A DNA stretch of 64,000 nt from Microbacterium sp. zg-B96 (GCF_030246865.1 NZ_CP126738.1:744001-808000), one strand, 5' to 3'; numbered from the stretch's first letter, positions 1 to 9,189 are shown. The notes: a model not told the origin generated them from the letters alone. Numbers and translations: made by a program.

Positions 1-1248
1 CGCGCCGTCGAGGTCGGCGGAGGCGATCGTGTGGCCCATGCGCTCGGCCTTGGTGGTGAGGTACTGGTGGTTGTTGGGGCCGACCCCCACCAGAAGCGGC
101 ACCTGTTCGACGACGTTCAGGCCCAGGGTCTGCAGCTGGGCGACCTTGTCGGTGTTGTTGGTCAGCAGTCGGATCCGCTCCACGCCGAGGTCGGCGAGGA
201 TGCCGGCAGCGGCGGCGTAGTCGCGGGCATCGGCCGGCAGCCCCAGCGCGAGGTTCGCGTCGACGGTGTCCAGCCCGGTCTCCTGCAGAGAGTAGGCGCG
301 CAACTTGTTGATCAGGCCGATGCCGCGACCTTCGTGGCCGCGCATGTAGACCACGACGCCGCCCTCCTGCTCGATCGCGTCCAGCGCGGCATCCAGCTGG
401 GGGCCGCACTCGCACTTGAGCGAGCCGAGCGCCTCACCGGTGAGGCACTCCGAGTGCACGCGCACCAGCGGGGCGTCGGCGGTGAGGTCGCCGGAGACGA
501 TCGCGAGGTGGTCGGTGCCGGTGACCCGGTCCTTGTAGGCGAGGAAGCGGAACGTGCCGTGGGAGGTGGGAACGTGTGACTCCGCCCGCAGGCTCACGCG
601 CCGCTTGTGGACGGTGGGGCTGCCGCCGTCGGGGAGCGGCTCGTGCTCGTCGAGGTAGGCGACCAGCTGCTCGATCGTGATGACGTGCAGTCCGTCGCGC
701 TCGCCCAGCTCCATCAGGCCGGGCAGCCGCATCATCGAGCCGTCCTCGGCGACGATCTCGCAGATCGCCGCGACCGGCGCCAGTCCTGCCAGGCGCATGA
801 GTTCGACGGATGCCTCGGTGTGACCGCCGCGCTCGCGCACGCCGCCGTCCACCGCGCGCAGCGGCAGGATGTGCCCGGGGCGGATGACACTGGCCGGGGT
901 GGCGGTGGGGTCGGCCAGCACGTTGAGGGTGCGCGAGCGGTCGCTCGCGCTGATGCCCGTGGTCACCCGATCGGCGGCATCCACGCTGACGGTGTAGGCC
1001 GTGCCGCGAGCGTCCTCGTTGACCTCCACCATCGGGGGCAGGTCCAGCCGGTCGGCCCACTCGCCGGGCATCGGCGCGCAGATGAAGCCGCTGGAGTGGC
1101 GCACCGTCCAGGCGATCCATTCGGGGGTGGCCAGCTGTGCCGAGATGACGACGTCGCCCTCGTTCTCACGGTTCTCGTCGTCGGCGACGATGACGGGTCG
1201 GCCGGCACGCAGCGCCTCGAGGGCTTCGGGGATGGTGGCAAGGCTCAT
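1..1248 (-). CDS. ribBA: RibBA: 3,4-dihydroxy-2-butanone-4-phosphate synthase / GTP cyclohydrolase II (C-terminus cut by window edge)
   Basis: Bifunctional riboflavin enzyme: the N-terminal half makes the 4-carbon unit from ribulose 5-phosphate, the C-terminal half opens GTP. Translation from the ATG at 1248 gives 416 codons with no stop before the window edge, close to the usual ~420 residues, so only the tail is missing. The DHBP-synthase part shows DDENRENEGD near residue 24 and GGHTEASVEL; the cyclohydrolase II part shows the zinc-site segment SECLTGEALGSLKCECG and the GHEGRGIGL motif. The ATG overlaps the ribE stop by 4 nt (ATGA), so it is the last visible gene of a translationally coupled ribD-ribE-ribBA operon under the FMN riboswitch at 3022-3160. 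A ribH gene would be expected just outside the window. Confidence 0.95.
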   Translation of the reverse strand, partial: MSLATIPEALEALRAGRPVIVADDENRENEGDVVISAQLATPEWIAWTVRHSSGFICAPMPGEWADRLDLPPMVEVNEDARGTAYTVSVDAADRVTTGISASDRSRTLNVLADPTATPASVIRPGHILPLRAVDGGVRERGGHTEASVELMRLAGLAPVAAICEIVAEDGSMMRLPGLMELGERDGLHVITIEQLVAYLDEHEPLPDGGSPTVHKRRVSLRAESHVPTSHGTFRFLAYKDRVTGTDHLAIVSGDLTADAPLVRVHSECLTGEALGSLKCECGPQLDAALDAIEQEGGVVVYMRGHEGRGIGLINKLRAYSLQETGLDTVDANLALGLPADARDYAAAAGILADLGVERIRLLTNNTDKVAQLQTLGLNVVEQVPLLVGVGPNNHQYLTTKAERMGHTIASADLDGA

Positions 1249-1889
1249 CGGGAGCCTCCTTCGTTTCGGACCGCCGCGGCGGTCGGGGGGAATGCGAGCA
1301 GGCGCTGCACGTGGCGCGCGAGGATGTCGGTTTCGAGGTTGACGCGGTCGCCGGGCGCGAGGGCGCCGAGGGTCGTGGCGGTGAGGGTCTCGGGAATGAG
1401 TGACACCTCGAACCACGGCTCGGTGGCGTCGGGCGCGCTCACGGCGCTGACGGTGAGCGAGACGCCGTCCACCGTCATGGACCCCTTGTCCACGACGAGG
1501 GGTGCAAGCTCGGGGGCCAGGCCGATGCGCAACACGCGCCACTGCTGGCCGGGGCGCACCTGAAGCACCTCGCCGGTGCCGTCGATGTGGCCCTGCACGA
1601 TGTGTCCGCCCAGACGCCCGTGAGCGGCCATCGCCCGTTCGACGTTCACCCGCGTGCCGACGACGGCCCCGCCCAGTGTGGACATGTCCAGCGTCTGCTT
1701 CATGACGTCGGCGGTAAACGCGTCGCCGTCGCGGTCCACGACCGTCAGGCACACCCCGCCGATCGAGATCGAGTCGCCGTGCGCGGCATCCGACACCGCC
1801 AGCGGCGCGCGCACGGTCAGCCGCACGCCGTCGCCCGATGCCGCGATGGCGGCGATCTCGCCCTGTTCCTCCACGATTCCGGTGAACAT
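1245..1889 (-). CDS. ribE: Riboflavin synthase alpha chain
   Basis: Converts two 6,7-dimethyl-8-ribityllumazines into riboflavin. The 214-residue product starts MFTGIVEEQG, the classical N-terminus, and contains two tandem lumazine-binding barrels: the first includes ERAMAAHGRLGGHIVQGHID near residue 80, the second ends VNLETDILARHVQRLL. The ATG at 1889 is preferred over the in-frame TTG at 1892 because family members begin with this Met and because it makes a TGATG junction with the ribD stop. The stop overlaps the ribBA start. It lies in the middle of the riboswitch-controlled operon. Confidence 0.95.
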   Translation of the reverse strand: MFTGIVEEQGEIAAIAASGDGVRLTVRAPLAVSDAAHGDSISIGGVCLTVVDRDGDAFTADVMKQTLDMSTLGGAVVGTRVNVERAMAAHGRLGGHIVQGHIDGTGEVLQVRPGQQWRVLRIGLAPELAPLVVDKGSMTVDGVSLTVSAVSAPDATEPWFEVSLIPETLTATTLGALAPGDRVNLETDILARHVQRLLAFPPTAAAVRNEGGSR

Positions 1890-2959
1890 CAACGGGTTCC
1901 TTCCTGTGGTTCATTCCGCACGGCGTGCGGGGTGGCGACGATCAGGAGGTCGTCGCCGAGTCGTTCGATGGATGCCACGTCGAGCCGGTGCTGCTGGGTG
2001 ATGTCGGCCACACCGAGTTCGCCCAGGGCCAGCCTCGGTCCGCCGATGAGGGTCGGTGCGACGTAGACGAGGAGTTCGTCGGCCAGGCCCGCCCGCAGGA
2101 ATGCGCTCGCGATCGTCGGGCCGCCCTCGATGAACACGCGGTGCACGCCGAGTCCGCGCAGCTCCGCCAGCAGCGAGCCGTCGGGGTCGCCCCACTCGTC
2201 GAAGAGGCGACTGCCGTCGCGGTGCAGCACGGGGCGAGGATGCTGCCGCACGCGGGCGTCGTCGGGGATCCAGCGCGCCCCCAGCACGACCGGCATCGGC
2301 TGGTGCTCGTACAGCGTGCCGTCGGGGCGGCGGGCGGTGAGGGCGGGGTCGTCGGCCAGCAGCGTGCCGGTGCCGACGACGATCGCGTCGGCACCGGCAC
2401 GCCGGCGGTGCACGTCTTCGCGTGCGGCCGGTCCGGTGATCCACTGGCTCGTGCCGTCGGCGGCGGCGGCGCGGCCGTCGAGGGACTGCGCCCACTTGAC
2501 CGTCACGTGGGGCCTGCCCAGCCGCTGTACCGTGAGCCAGGAATCCAGCAGCGCCCGGCCCTCGTCGGAAAGCACGCCGGCTTCGACCTCGACGCCGGCC
2601 GCGGCCAGGCGCGCGGCGCCACCGGAGGATGCCTCGCCGGGGTCGGCGACGGCGTAGACGACGCGGGCGACGCCCGCGGCGATGAGGGCCGCGGCGCACG
2701 GCCCGGTGCGACCGGTGTGGTTGCAGGGCTCCAGCGTGACCACGGCGGTCGCGCCCCGGGCGGCGCCGGGGGCGAGTTTGCGCAGCGCATCCACCTCGGC
2801 GTGGTCTGTGCCGGCGCCGCGGTGCCAGCCTTCGGCCAGCACCGTCCCGTCGGGGGACAGCAGCACGGCGCCCACCTGCGGGTTCACCCCGCGGGGGCCG
2901 CGCACGGCCAGCGCCAGCGCACGGCGCATGGCGTCGCGTTCGCGGTCTGTCGCGGTCAT
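1889..2959 (-). CDS. ribD: RibD: diaminohydroxyphosphoribosylaminopyrimidine deaminase / 5-amino-6-(5-phosphoribosylamino)uracil reductase
   Basis: Bifunctional second and third step of riboflavin synthesis, 356 residues. The N-terminal cytidine-deaminase-like domain has the zinc and proton-shuttle motif HAEVDAL at 53-59 and the paired cysteines of CNHTGRTGPC at 79-88. The C-terminal RibD reductase domain starts near residue 150 (VTVKWAQSLDGRAA) and holds the NADPH-binding segment FIEGGPTIASAFL. The start has a good ribosome site (GGAGGACGG before ATG). It is the first gene of the operon, about 60 nt downstream of the FMN riboswitch. Confidence 0.95.
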   Translation of the reverse strand: MTATDRERDAMRRALALAVRGPRGVNPQVGAVLLSPDGTVLAEGWHRGAGTDHAEVDALRKLAPGAARGATAVVTLEPCNHTGRTGPCAAALIAAGVARVVYAVADPGEASSGGAARLAAAGVEVEAGVLSDEGRALLDSWLTVQRLGRPHVTVKWAQSLDGRAAAADGTSQWITGPAAREDVHRRRAGADAIVVGTGTLLADDPALTARRPDGTLYEHQPMPVVLGARWIPDDARVRQHPRPVLHRDGSRLFDEWGDPDGSLLAELRGLGVHRVFIEGGPTIASAFLRAGLADELLVYVAPTLIGGPRLALGELGVADITQQHRLDVASIERLGDDLLIVATPHAVRNEPQEGTR

Positions 2960-3021
2960 CCGTCGTCCTCCGGTAAGAACTCCGGGGGTGGACTGCCGTC
3001 GACGACGCGCGTGGCGTCGTT

Positions 3022-3160
3022 CGTGCTGCCTCCCATCCGGACTAGCGACATCTGTCGCATCACCGTCGGTCCCGGAATTTCACCGGGTCAACCCTTGCCG
3101 TAAGGCGCGGGCTCGCGGACTGTCACCGCCGGTTCGGATTCTCACCGACCCCGGAGCACG
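3022..3160 (-). promoter_or_regulatory. FMN riboswitch (RFN element) controlling ribD-ribE-ribBA
   Basis: On the minus strand this 139-nt leader contains the highly conserved RFN segments: GGCGGTGACAGTCCGCGAGC, GGTGAAATTCCGGGACCGAC and AGTCCGGATGGGAGGCAGCA. The closing helix P1 is formed by CGTGCT (3155-3160) and AGCACG (3022-3027). Immediately downstream a 7-bp hairpin (ACGACGC / GCGTCGT, 3002-3020) lies between aptamer and ribD ribosome site and could be the expression platform; it lacks a T-run, so translational control or an actinobacterial terminator are both possible. FMN binding is expected to lower rib expression. Confidence 0.95.
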
Positions 3161-3289
3161 TAATTGCTCTCGAGTCTAGTCAAACGCGGCATCCGGTGGA
3201 TCATTCCCGTGCATATTTCTCGCTTGAGTCGTGTCTGCGGCCGGAGCATGACAGGGTGGAATCAGCGAACGCGAGGGAGAGCCGCACGG

Positions 3290-5014
3290 ATGCCGACTGC
3301 CGACGAGAACCCCGGATTTGCGGCGCTCGCCGCCCGAGCACATGCGGATGTCCTCATCCTGGGCGGTGGCATCAACGGCCTCGCGGCGTTCCGGGACCTC
3401 GCGATGCAGGGCGTCGATGTCGCCCTGGTCGAGCGCGCCGACTATGTCAGCGGCGCCTCGGCGGCCTCCTCGCACATGATCCATGGCGGGGTGCGCTACC
3501 TCGAGAACGGGGAGTTCCGCCTGGTGCATGAGGCGGTCACCGAGCGCAACGCGCTGCTGAAGGATGCACCGCACTACGTGCGACCGCTGCAGACGACGAT
3601 CCCGATCTTCTCCACCTTCTCGGGGCTCCTCTCGGCGCCGCTGCGTTTCCTGCGCCACGGCAAGGGCAAGCCGCGGGAGCGCGGGGCCGCGCTGATCAAG
3701 ATCGGCCTGGTCATCTACGACTCGTTCTCGCGTGGCGGGGGGCAGGTTCCCCGGCACACCTTCTACGGTCGCAAGCGGTCACTTCGACAGCTGCCCGAGC
3801 TGAACCCGCGGGTGAAGTACACCGCCACGTACTGGGATGCCTCGGTGCACGACCCGGAACGACTCGCGATCGACGTGCTGCGCGACGGCATCAGCGCCGG
3901 CGGTGACCGTGCCCGCGCGGCCAATTACACCGCCGCGGTGGGAGCCGCCGGCGGCGGCATCGTGCTGCGCGACGAGGGGAGCGGGGCGGAGACGGTCTTC
4001 ACGGCATCCGTCGTCGTCAACGCCACCGGCCCCTGGGTGGATCTCACGAACGCCGCGCTGGGGGACCGGGCACCGCGGATGGGCGGTACCAAGGGCTCGC
4101 ACATCGTCGTCGACAGCCCCGAGTTGCTGGCGGCCACCGGCGGCCGGGAGCTTTTCTTCGAGAACGAGGACGGCCGCATCGTCCTGATCTACCCGTTGCA
4201 GGGTCGGGTGCTCATCGGCACCACCGACCTCGAGCACGACATGCGCGAACCTGCCGTGTGTACCGAGGCGGAGGTGGACTACTTCATCGATCTCGTGGCC
4301 CAGGTGCTCCCGAGCGTCCGCGTCGACCGCTCGCACATCGTCTACCGCTTCTCCGGCGTGCGACCGCTGCCCCGCCACGACGAAGTCGCGCCCGGATTCG
4401 TCTCCCGCGACTACCGCATCGACGCCACTCGCATCGACGGGACCCCGGCAGTGGTGCTCAGCCTCGTCGGCGGCAAGTGGACCACATTCCGCGCCTCCGC
4501 CGAGCGCCTCGCCGACACCGTGCTGACCCACCTCGGCGTCCCGCGGCGGCGCTCCACCAAGAGCGTTGCGATCGGGGGTGGCCAGGGGTTCCCGGCGACC
4601 CAGCGCGCCCGCGTGCAGTGGGTCGCCGACCACACCGGGGCGCTGCCGACCGCGCGGGTGGATAGGCTGCTCTCCCGCTACGGCACCGTCGCGACGGAGG
4701 TGATCGCCGCCATCGTCGGCGACCCGGGCGACGCACCGCTCACCTTGGCGCCGCAGTACAGTTCGGCGGAACTGCGCCATGTGGCCGCCACCGAGCACGT
4801 GCGTCACCTGGACGACGTGCTGATGCGCCGCACGAGCCTGGCGTTCATCGGCGCCGTCACACCGGACGCGGCGCGCGAAGTGGCCGAGGTCATCGCCCCG
4901 GTCCTCGGGTGGGACGATGCACGTGTGCGGCACGAGATCGACCGGGGACTGCGCGCCGTGCGCGCGGCAGAGCCGGCACCCGAGAACGAGGAGACGCCGT
5001 GGCCGACCACGTGA
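3290..5014 (+). CDS. glpD: Aerobic glycerol-3-phosphate dehydrogenase
   Basis: FAD enzyme oxidising sn-glycerol 3-phosphate to dihydroxyacetone phosphate at the membrane, 574 residues. It shows the dinucleotide-binding [14 protein letters not shown] near residues 25-38, the GlpD signature [19 protein letters not shown], and the FAD-proximal GGKWTTFR near residue 400; the C-terminal cap domain follows. The ATG at 3290 is chosen because GAGGGAGA sits 10 nt upstream and the N-terminus fits the family; longer starts at 3248 or 3164 would overlap the riboswitch/promoter region of the divergent rib operon. The end overlaps glpK by 16 nt, so the two form a glycerol catabolism operon. No glpF is present next to it. 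Confidence 0.93.
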   Translation: MPTADENPGFAALAARAHADVLILGGGINGLAAFRDLAMQGVDVALVERADYVSGASAASSHMIHGGVRYLENGEFRLVHEAVTERNALLKDAPHYVRPLQTTIPIFSTFSGLLSAPLRFLRHGKGKPRERGAALIKIGLVIYDSFSRGGGQVPRHTFYGRKRSLRQLPELNPRVKYTATYWDASVHDPERLAIDVLRDGISAGGDRARAANYTAAVGAAGGGIVLRDEGSGAETVFTASVVVNATGPWVDLTNAALGDRAPRMGGTKGSHIVVDSPELLAATGGRELFFENEDGRIVLIYPLQGRVLIGTTDLEHDMREPAVCTEAEVDYFIDLVAQVLPSVRVDRSHIVYRFSGVRPLPRHDEVAPGFVSRDYRIDATRIDGTPAVVLSLVGGKWTTFRASAERLADTVLTHLGVPRRRSTKSVAIGGGQGFPATQRARVQWVADHTGALPTARVDRLLSRYGTVATEVIAAIVGDPGDAPLTLAPQYSSAELRHVAATEHVRHLDDVLMRRTSLAFIGAVTPDAAREVAEVIAPVLGWDDARVRHEIDRGLRAVRAAEPAPENEETPWPTT

Positions 5015-6537
5015 TCGCGATCGACCAGGGAACGACGTCCACCCGGGCCATCGTGTTCGACTCGACGGGCAGCATCGTCACGACAGCGCAGCGCGAACAC
5101 GCGCAGATCTTCCCGCGTGCCGGGTGGGTCGAGCACGACCCGATGGAGATCTGGACCAACACCGAGTGGGTGCTGTCTTCGACGATGTCGCGTGCCGGCC
5201 TGAGCGCCGGGGACATCGCCGCGATCGGCATCACGAATCAGCGCGAGACCGCGATGCTGTGGGATCGCCGCACCGGCCGCCCCGTCGCCAACGCGATCGT
5301 GTGGCAGGACACCCGCACACAGCCGCGCATCGACCAGCTGGCGGCGCAGTCGGACGCCGGCAGCCAGCGCTTCGCGGAGCAGACCGGGCTGCCGCTGGCG
5401 ACCTATTTCTCGGCGTCGAAGATCGCCTGGATCCTCGACAACGTCCCCGGGGTGCGCGCCGCCGCGGAAGCCGGCGACGTGATGTTCGGCACCCCGGACA
5501 CCTGGCTCATCTGGAACCTCACCGGCGGCAGCCGGGGCGGCATCCACGTCACCGACGTCACCAACGCCAGCCGCACCCTGCTGATGGACCTGCGCACGCT
5601 CGACTGGTCCGACGAACTGCTGGCGGTGTGGGACATCCCGCGTGGCATCCTCCCCGAGATCCGCTCGTCGTCCGAAGTGGTCGGCGAGGTCTCGGTGCCC
5701 GGGATCGCCCGTGGCGTGCGCATCGCCGGCATCCTCGGCGACCAGCAGGCGGCGACCTTCGGGCAGGCCGCGTTCGACGCGGGGGAGTCGAAGAACACCT
5801 ACGGCACCGGCAACTTCCTGCTGGTGAACACCGGCACCGAGCTGGTCCGATCGCAGCACGGCCTCATCACCACCGTCGCCTACCGGTGCGGGGAGGAACC
5901 CGCGCGGTACGCGCTGGAGGGCTCCATCGCGGTGACGGGGTCGCTCGTGCAGTGGCTGCGCGACAACCTCGGCCTCATCCAGCGGTCCAAGGACATCGAG
6001 GCGCTCGCGGCATCCGTCGACGACAACGGCGGGGCGTATTTCGTGCCCGCCTTCTCGGGGCTGTTCGCCCCGTATTGGCGGCCCGACGCGCGCGGCGCCC
6101 TGGTCGGAATGACCCGCTACGTCACGCGAGGGCACATCGCCCGGGCCGCGCTGGAATCCACCGCGTTCCAGACCCGTGACATCGTCGAGGCCGTCGCCGC
6201 CGACACCGGGGTCGCCCCGGACGAGTTGCGGGTGGACGGCGGCATGACCCGCAACGACTTGCTGATGCAGTTCCAGGCCGACATCCTGGGCATCCCGGTG
6301 GTGCGTCCGCGGGTCGTGGAGACCACCGCGCTGGGTGCGGCGTACGCGGCAGGGCTCGCCACCGGCGTGTGGACGGGGCGCGACCGGCTGCGGGAGCACT
6401 GGCGCGAAGACGTGCGCTTCGAGCCGCGGATGGAGCCCGACGAGCGCGAGCGCCGCTATCGGCTCTGGCGCAAAGCGGTGACGAAGTCGTTCGACTGGGT
6501 CGACGACGACGCGCGCATCCTCATGGACACCGTGTAG
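4999..6537 (+). CDS. glpK: Glycerol kinase
   Basis: Phosphorylates glycerol with ATP. The 512-residue product has the FGGY-family N-terminal phosphate loop [10 protein letters not shown] at 9-18, the substrate segment [11 protein letters not shown], the hinge [12 protein letters not shown] and the FGGY C-terminal motif [19 protein letters not shown]. The start is a GTG at 4999 inside the 3' end of glpD, supported by GAGGAG seven nt upstream and by the family N-terminus [11 protein letters not shown]; the in-frame start further upstream would add about 30 unrelated residues. Substrate and product link directly to GlpD. It converges on the next gene with a 5-nt gap. Confidence 0.95.
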   Translation: MADHVIAIDQGTTSTRAIVFDSTGSIVTTAQREHAQIFPRAGWVEHDPMEIWTNTEWVLSSTMSRAGLSAGDIAAIGITNQRETAMLWDRRTGRPVANAIVWQDTRTQPRIDQLAAQSDAGSQRFAEQTGLPLATYFSASKIAWILDNVPGVRAAAEAGDVMFGTPDTWLIWNLTGGSRGGIHVTDVTNASRTLLMDLRTLDWSDELLAVWDIPRGILPEIRSSSEVVGEVSVPGIARGVRIAGILGDQQAATFGQAAFDAGESKNTYGTGNFLLVNTGTELVRSQHGLITTVAYRCGEEPARYALEGSIAVTGSLVQWLRDNLGLIQRSKDIEALAASVDDNGGAYFVPAFSGLFAPYWRPDARGALVGMTRYVTRGHIARAALESTAFQTRDIVEAVAADTGVAPDELRVDGGMTRNDLLMQFQADILGIPVVRPRVVETTALGAAYAAGLATGVWTGRDRLREHWREDVRFEPRMEPDERERRYRLWRKAVTKSFDWVDDDARILMDTV

Positions 6538-6542
6538 CGGCG

Positions 6543-7418
6543 CTACTTCAGCAGTCGGGAGAGCCGGCGATCGGCGAGGATCTTGCCGCCGGTCTGGCAG
6601 GTGGGGCAGTACTCCAGCGAGTTGTCGGCGAAGAACACCGACCGCACCTCGTCGCCGCACACCGGGCAGGCTTCGCCCCGCCGGCCGTGCACCTGCATGC
6701 CGCGGCGTTTGGCGTCCTTCAGATCGGCGGGGGGCTTGCCGGATGCCGTCGCGACGGCATCCGCGATCGTCTCCCGCAGCGCAGTGTAGAGCCGGTCGAT
6801 CTCGGCGTCGTCGAGGCCTGCGGCCAGGGCGTACGGCGAGATGTGAGCGGCGTGCAGGATCTCGTCGGAGTAGGCGTTGCCCACGCCCGCGATGATCGAC
6901 TGGTCGCGCAGCACGCCCTTGATCTGGGTGCGCCGGCCGGCGAGCAGGGCGGCGAACGCGTCGCGGTCGAAACCGCGGCCGAGCGGGTCGGGCCCCAGCC
7001 GGGCGATGCCGGGAACATCGTCGGGGGTGCGGACGACGTACACCGCGAGGGACTTCTTGGTGCCGGCCTCGGTGAGGTCGAAACCGGAGCCGTCATCGAA
7101 GGCGACGCGCAGCGCGATCGGGGTGCGGCCGGGCTTGATGACGGTCGCCGGCAGCGCGTCGTACCAGCGCAACCAGCCGGCCTTGGCCAGGTGGAACACC
7201 AGGTGCAGCGGGTCGCCGGCCTCGGTGCGGGCGGTGAGGTCGACGAACTTGCCGTGGCGGCGGGCGTCGAGGATCTGAGCGCCCTTGAGCGCCTCCACCG
7301 GCGGGTCGTACGTCTTCAGGGCAGCGATGTTCGCGACCGTCGCACGGGTGATGTGCAGCGCCGCGGCGCGCGCATCGAGGAAGTCGACGAGTCCCTGTAC
7401 CTCGGGCATCTCCGGCAT
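6543..7418 (-). CDS. Fpg/Nei-family DNA glycosylase/AP lyase
   Basis: Base-excision repair enzyme removing oxidised bases, 291 residues. The N-terminus MPEMPEVQGL supplies the catalytic proline and glutamate typical of Fpg/Nei; a helix-two-turn-helix region (GVGNAYSDEILHAAHISPY) lies in the middle, and a C-terminal zinc finger uses Cys251, Cys254, Cys271 and Cys274 (CPVCG and CPTCQTGG). It resembles actinobacterial Nei-type proteins more than canonical MutM, so no symbol is given. A hexamer CAGGAT six nt before the ATG suggests a weak leaderless-type promoter. It is the downstream neighbour of a GNAT gene on the same strand, with a 39-nt gap. Confidence 0.88.
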   Translation of the reverse strand: MPEMPEVQGLVDFLDARAAALHITRATVANIAALKTYDPPVEALKGAQILDARRHGKFVDLTARTEAGDPLHLVFHLAKAGWLRWYDALPATVIKPGRTPIALRVAFDDGSGFDLTEAGTKKSLAVYVVRTPDDVPGIARLGPDPLGRGFDRDAFAALLAGRRTQIKGVLRDQSIIAGVGNAYSDEILHAAHISPYALAAGLDDAEIDRLYTALRETIADAVATASGKPPADLKDAKRRGMQVHGRRGEACPVCGDEVRSVFFADNSLEYCPTCQTGGKILADRRLSRLLK

Positions 7419-7457
7419 ACCGGCATCCTGGCACGAACCGGCGACCTCGGGGTCAGG

Positions 7458-8024
7458 TCAGACCGAGAGGATCGGCCAATCCGCGGGGGAGCGGTCGTCG
7501 GTGGGCAGCAGACCGGCGACCCAGCCGTCGTCCCGCCCGCGCGGGTTCACCAGCTTCTGGCGCATCGTGCCCTCGTAGCGGAAGCCGAGGGTGCGCGCCG
7601 TGCGGGCCGAGGGGATGTTGCCGACAATCGCCTGCCACTCGATGCGCTTGAGATCCAGCGGTTCCGCGGCGAACGCGAAGTCGATCACGGCGCGGGCTGC
7701 CTCAGTCAGGTAGCCGTTCGCGCGTGCGTGCGCGGCCAGCCAGAACCCGATCTCGGCGTCGCCGCCGACGTGCAGGTGCTGCAGGCCGATCATCCCGATC
7801 CACGCGCCGTCGAGTCGGATGGCCCAGGTCAGCTCGGTCTCGGCAGCCCACCACTGCGCGGCCTTGGCGATGAAGTCATCGGCGTGCGCGCGCTCGTACG
7901 GGAAGGGCAGCGTCGTCCACCGCGGGACCTCAGGGTCCTGCGCGGCGGCCGTGATCGCGTCGGCATCCGCCTCCGTCGGGATCGACAGCTCGAGCCGAGC
8001 CGTGCGGAGGGTCACAGTTTGCAT
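7458..8024 (-). CDS. GNAT-family N-acetyltransferase (RimJ/RimL type)
   Basis: Predicted acetyl-CoA-dependent N-acetyltransferase of 188 residues. It has the RimJ/RimL pattern: N-terminal RTARLELSIPTEADADAITAAA, central strand TWAIRLDGAWIGMIGL, the acetyl-CoA region GFWLAAHARANGYLTEAARAVIDFAF, and the C-terminal GNIPSARTARTLGFRYEG. Substrate unknown (ribosomal protein N-termini or small amines are family precedents). The ATG has no Shine-Dalgarno but a TAGGCT hexamer six nt upstream, so a leaderless mRNA is likely. It sits directly beside the first repeat-flanked nuclease cassette. Confidence 0.85.
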   Translation of the reverse strand: MQTVTLRTARLELSIPTEADADAITAAAQDPEVPRWTTLPFPYERAHADDFIAKAAQWWAAETELTWAIRLDGAWIGMIGLQHLHVGGDAEIGFWLAAHARANGYLTEAARAVIDFAFAAEPLDLKRIEWQAIVGNIPSARTARTLGFRYEGTMRQKLVNPRGRDDGWVAGLLPTDDRSPADWPILSV

Positions 8025-8030
8025 CCCTCG

Positions 8031-8036
8031 AGCCTA
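8031..8036 (-). promoter_or_regulatory. -10 element of leaderless GNAT gene
   Basis: TAGGCT on the minus strand, exactly 6 nt before the ATG at 8024 and with no ribosome-binding site between. Matches the actinobacterial TANNNT consensus; transcription is predicted to start at the A of the ATG. Confidence 0.6.
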
Positions 8037-8072
8037 ACCGCGCCCCGTCCCTACCCCCGCCCCACCCCCGCC

Positions 8073-8158
8073 GTGCACAACGTCGGCAATTCACCCCGTC
8101 CCCGCCTCGAGCATGCCGTTCCGGAGAGTCTCAGGGCCGGTTTAGCGACGTTGTGCAC
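8073..8158. repeat. Repeat family A, unit 1 (86-bp inverted-repeat element)
   Basis: The unit starts with GTGCACAACGTCGGCAAT (8073-8090) and ends with an inverted copy whose complement reads GTGCACAACGTCGCTAAA (8141-8158). The arms enclose a 50-bp centre. The same 86-bp outer dimension and the same arm sequence recur at 9139-9224 on the other side of the nuclease gene. On the complementary strand the centre contains AACGGCAT, which also occurs in the centre of unit 2, so the units appear to be in opposite orientation. It lies in the 256-nt gap upstream of the gene at 8281 and holds nothing else recognisable except the divergent GNAT promoter. Confidence 0.8.
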
Positions 8159-8280
8159 GCGCCGGGCGGGAGACCCCAGCATCCCGGCGCCTCCTCCCCA
8201 GCCAGGGACACGCGGGGATTGTCCCCGATCCGGCAGTTCGGCACGCCCATCGTCGCCCGGACCGGTCCACCATCGGGACG

Positions 8281-9189
8281 ATGTACAACCACCGTCTTGC
8301 AGCCGCAGAGTCCCCACCCGCCCCACCGTCAGATGTGGCTGTCACCATCCGATACGCGGAACTGCGCGCGCAGGGCGCCACGCACCGCCGGATCGAAGCC
8401 GCCGTCGCCGCCGGCGACTTGATCCGCGTGCGTCGCGGGGTCTACGTCGGCGCGCTCTGCCCACCCGCCGCCCTGGCCGCTGCGCGCCACGGCGGACGGG
8501 TCGACTGCCTCACGCTGTTGGCGAGTCTGCGAATCTTCGTCCTGGCGAACCGGGTCCTCCACGTGCAGATGGACTACGGATCCACGCGTGTCCCCGCGCG
8601 TAGCGATCGTGTCGTGCGGCACTGGCGCTCCACCGTCGCGCACCCGGCCGCGCTCATGGCCCCGATGATCGAGGCGCTGGCTCAGGCGTGCCGGTGCCAA
8701 TCGCCGAGGGCGGCCATCGCCACACTCGACAGTGCCTGGCACTTGGGGTTCGTGGACGAAGCGGGGATCGCTGAGGTCTTCCGACTTCTGCCGCATCGGT
8801 TCGCCGTCCTGCGTGCGCTGGTGGACCGACGTTCCGAGTCGGGCCCGGAGACGTTCATGCGCCTGCTGCTGCGTGCACAGGGTTGGCATGTGGATGTGCA
8901 GGTCCAGATCCGCGGGGTGGGGCGGGTGGACCTCGTCGTCAACGGGTGGCTCATCATCGAGTGCGACAGCGAAGCATTCCACGGCGACTGGGAGACGGGA
9001 AAGCGGGATCGTCGACGCGATCTGCAGGCAGCGCGACAGGGCTATGTCACGCTGCGCCCCATCGCTGAGGACATCCTGTTCCGAACCGACGAGGTGCTCG
9101 CGGCCATCCGCGACGCCGTTGCCCACCATGACCAGCGCGTGCACAACGTCGCCAATCCGCTGCGCCGCGGCGGCAACGGCATCCGCTGA
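8281..9189 (+). CDS. AbiEi-type winged-helix / DUF559 (Vsr-like) endonuclease-fold protein
   Basis: 302-residue protein of unknown function. Residues ~22-57 (AELRAQGATHRRIEAAVAAG followed by DLIRVRRGVYV) match the N-terminal winged helix of type IV antitoxin AbiEi-family proteins. The C-terminal ~95 residues fit a DUF559/Vsr-like PD-(D/E)xK fold, with candidate catalytic residues Glu190, Asp217 (GRVDLVV), Glu227 and Asp229 (IIECDS) and His234. No AbiEii toxin or DNA methyltransferase is adjacent, so neither a toxin-antitoxin pair nor classical Vsr repair is supported. The last 17 codons lie within repeat unit 2, so the C-terminus may have been extended by the repeat. It is flanked on both sides by family A units and is related to the gene at 37692-38645. 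Confidence 0.8.
   Translation: MYNHRLAAAESPPAPPSDVAVTIRYAELRAQGATHRRIEAAVAAGDLIRVRRGVYVGALCPPAALAAARHGGRVDCLTLLASLRIFVLANRVLHVQMDYGSTRVPARSDRVVRHWRSTVAHPAALMAPMIEALAQACRCQSPRAAIATLDSAWHLGFVDEAGIAEVFRLLPHRFAVLRALVDRRSESGPETFMRLLLRAQGWHVDVQVQIRGVGRVDLVVNGWLIIECDSEAFHGDWETGKRDRRRDLQAARQGYVTLRPIAEDILFRTDEVLAAIRDAVAHHDQRVHNVANPLRRGGNGIR

Noticed and set aside
3164..3289. Extended N-terminus of GlpD from 3164 or 3248
   Set aside because: It would run into the divergent rib control region, the extra residues are not GlpD-like, and 3290 has the better ribosome site.
8281..9189. Type IV toxin-antitoxin pair (AbiEi antitoxin)
   Set aside because: Only the N-terminal wHTH resembles AbiEi; no AbiEii nucleotidyltransferase toxin lies next to it or next to the second gene.
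8281..9189. Vsr mismatch endonuclease of a restriction-modification system
   Set aside because: No Dcm-like cytosine methyltransferase or restriction gene nearby, and the N-terminal wHTH is not found in Vsr.
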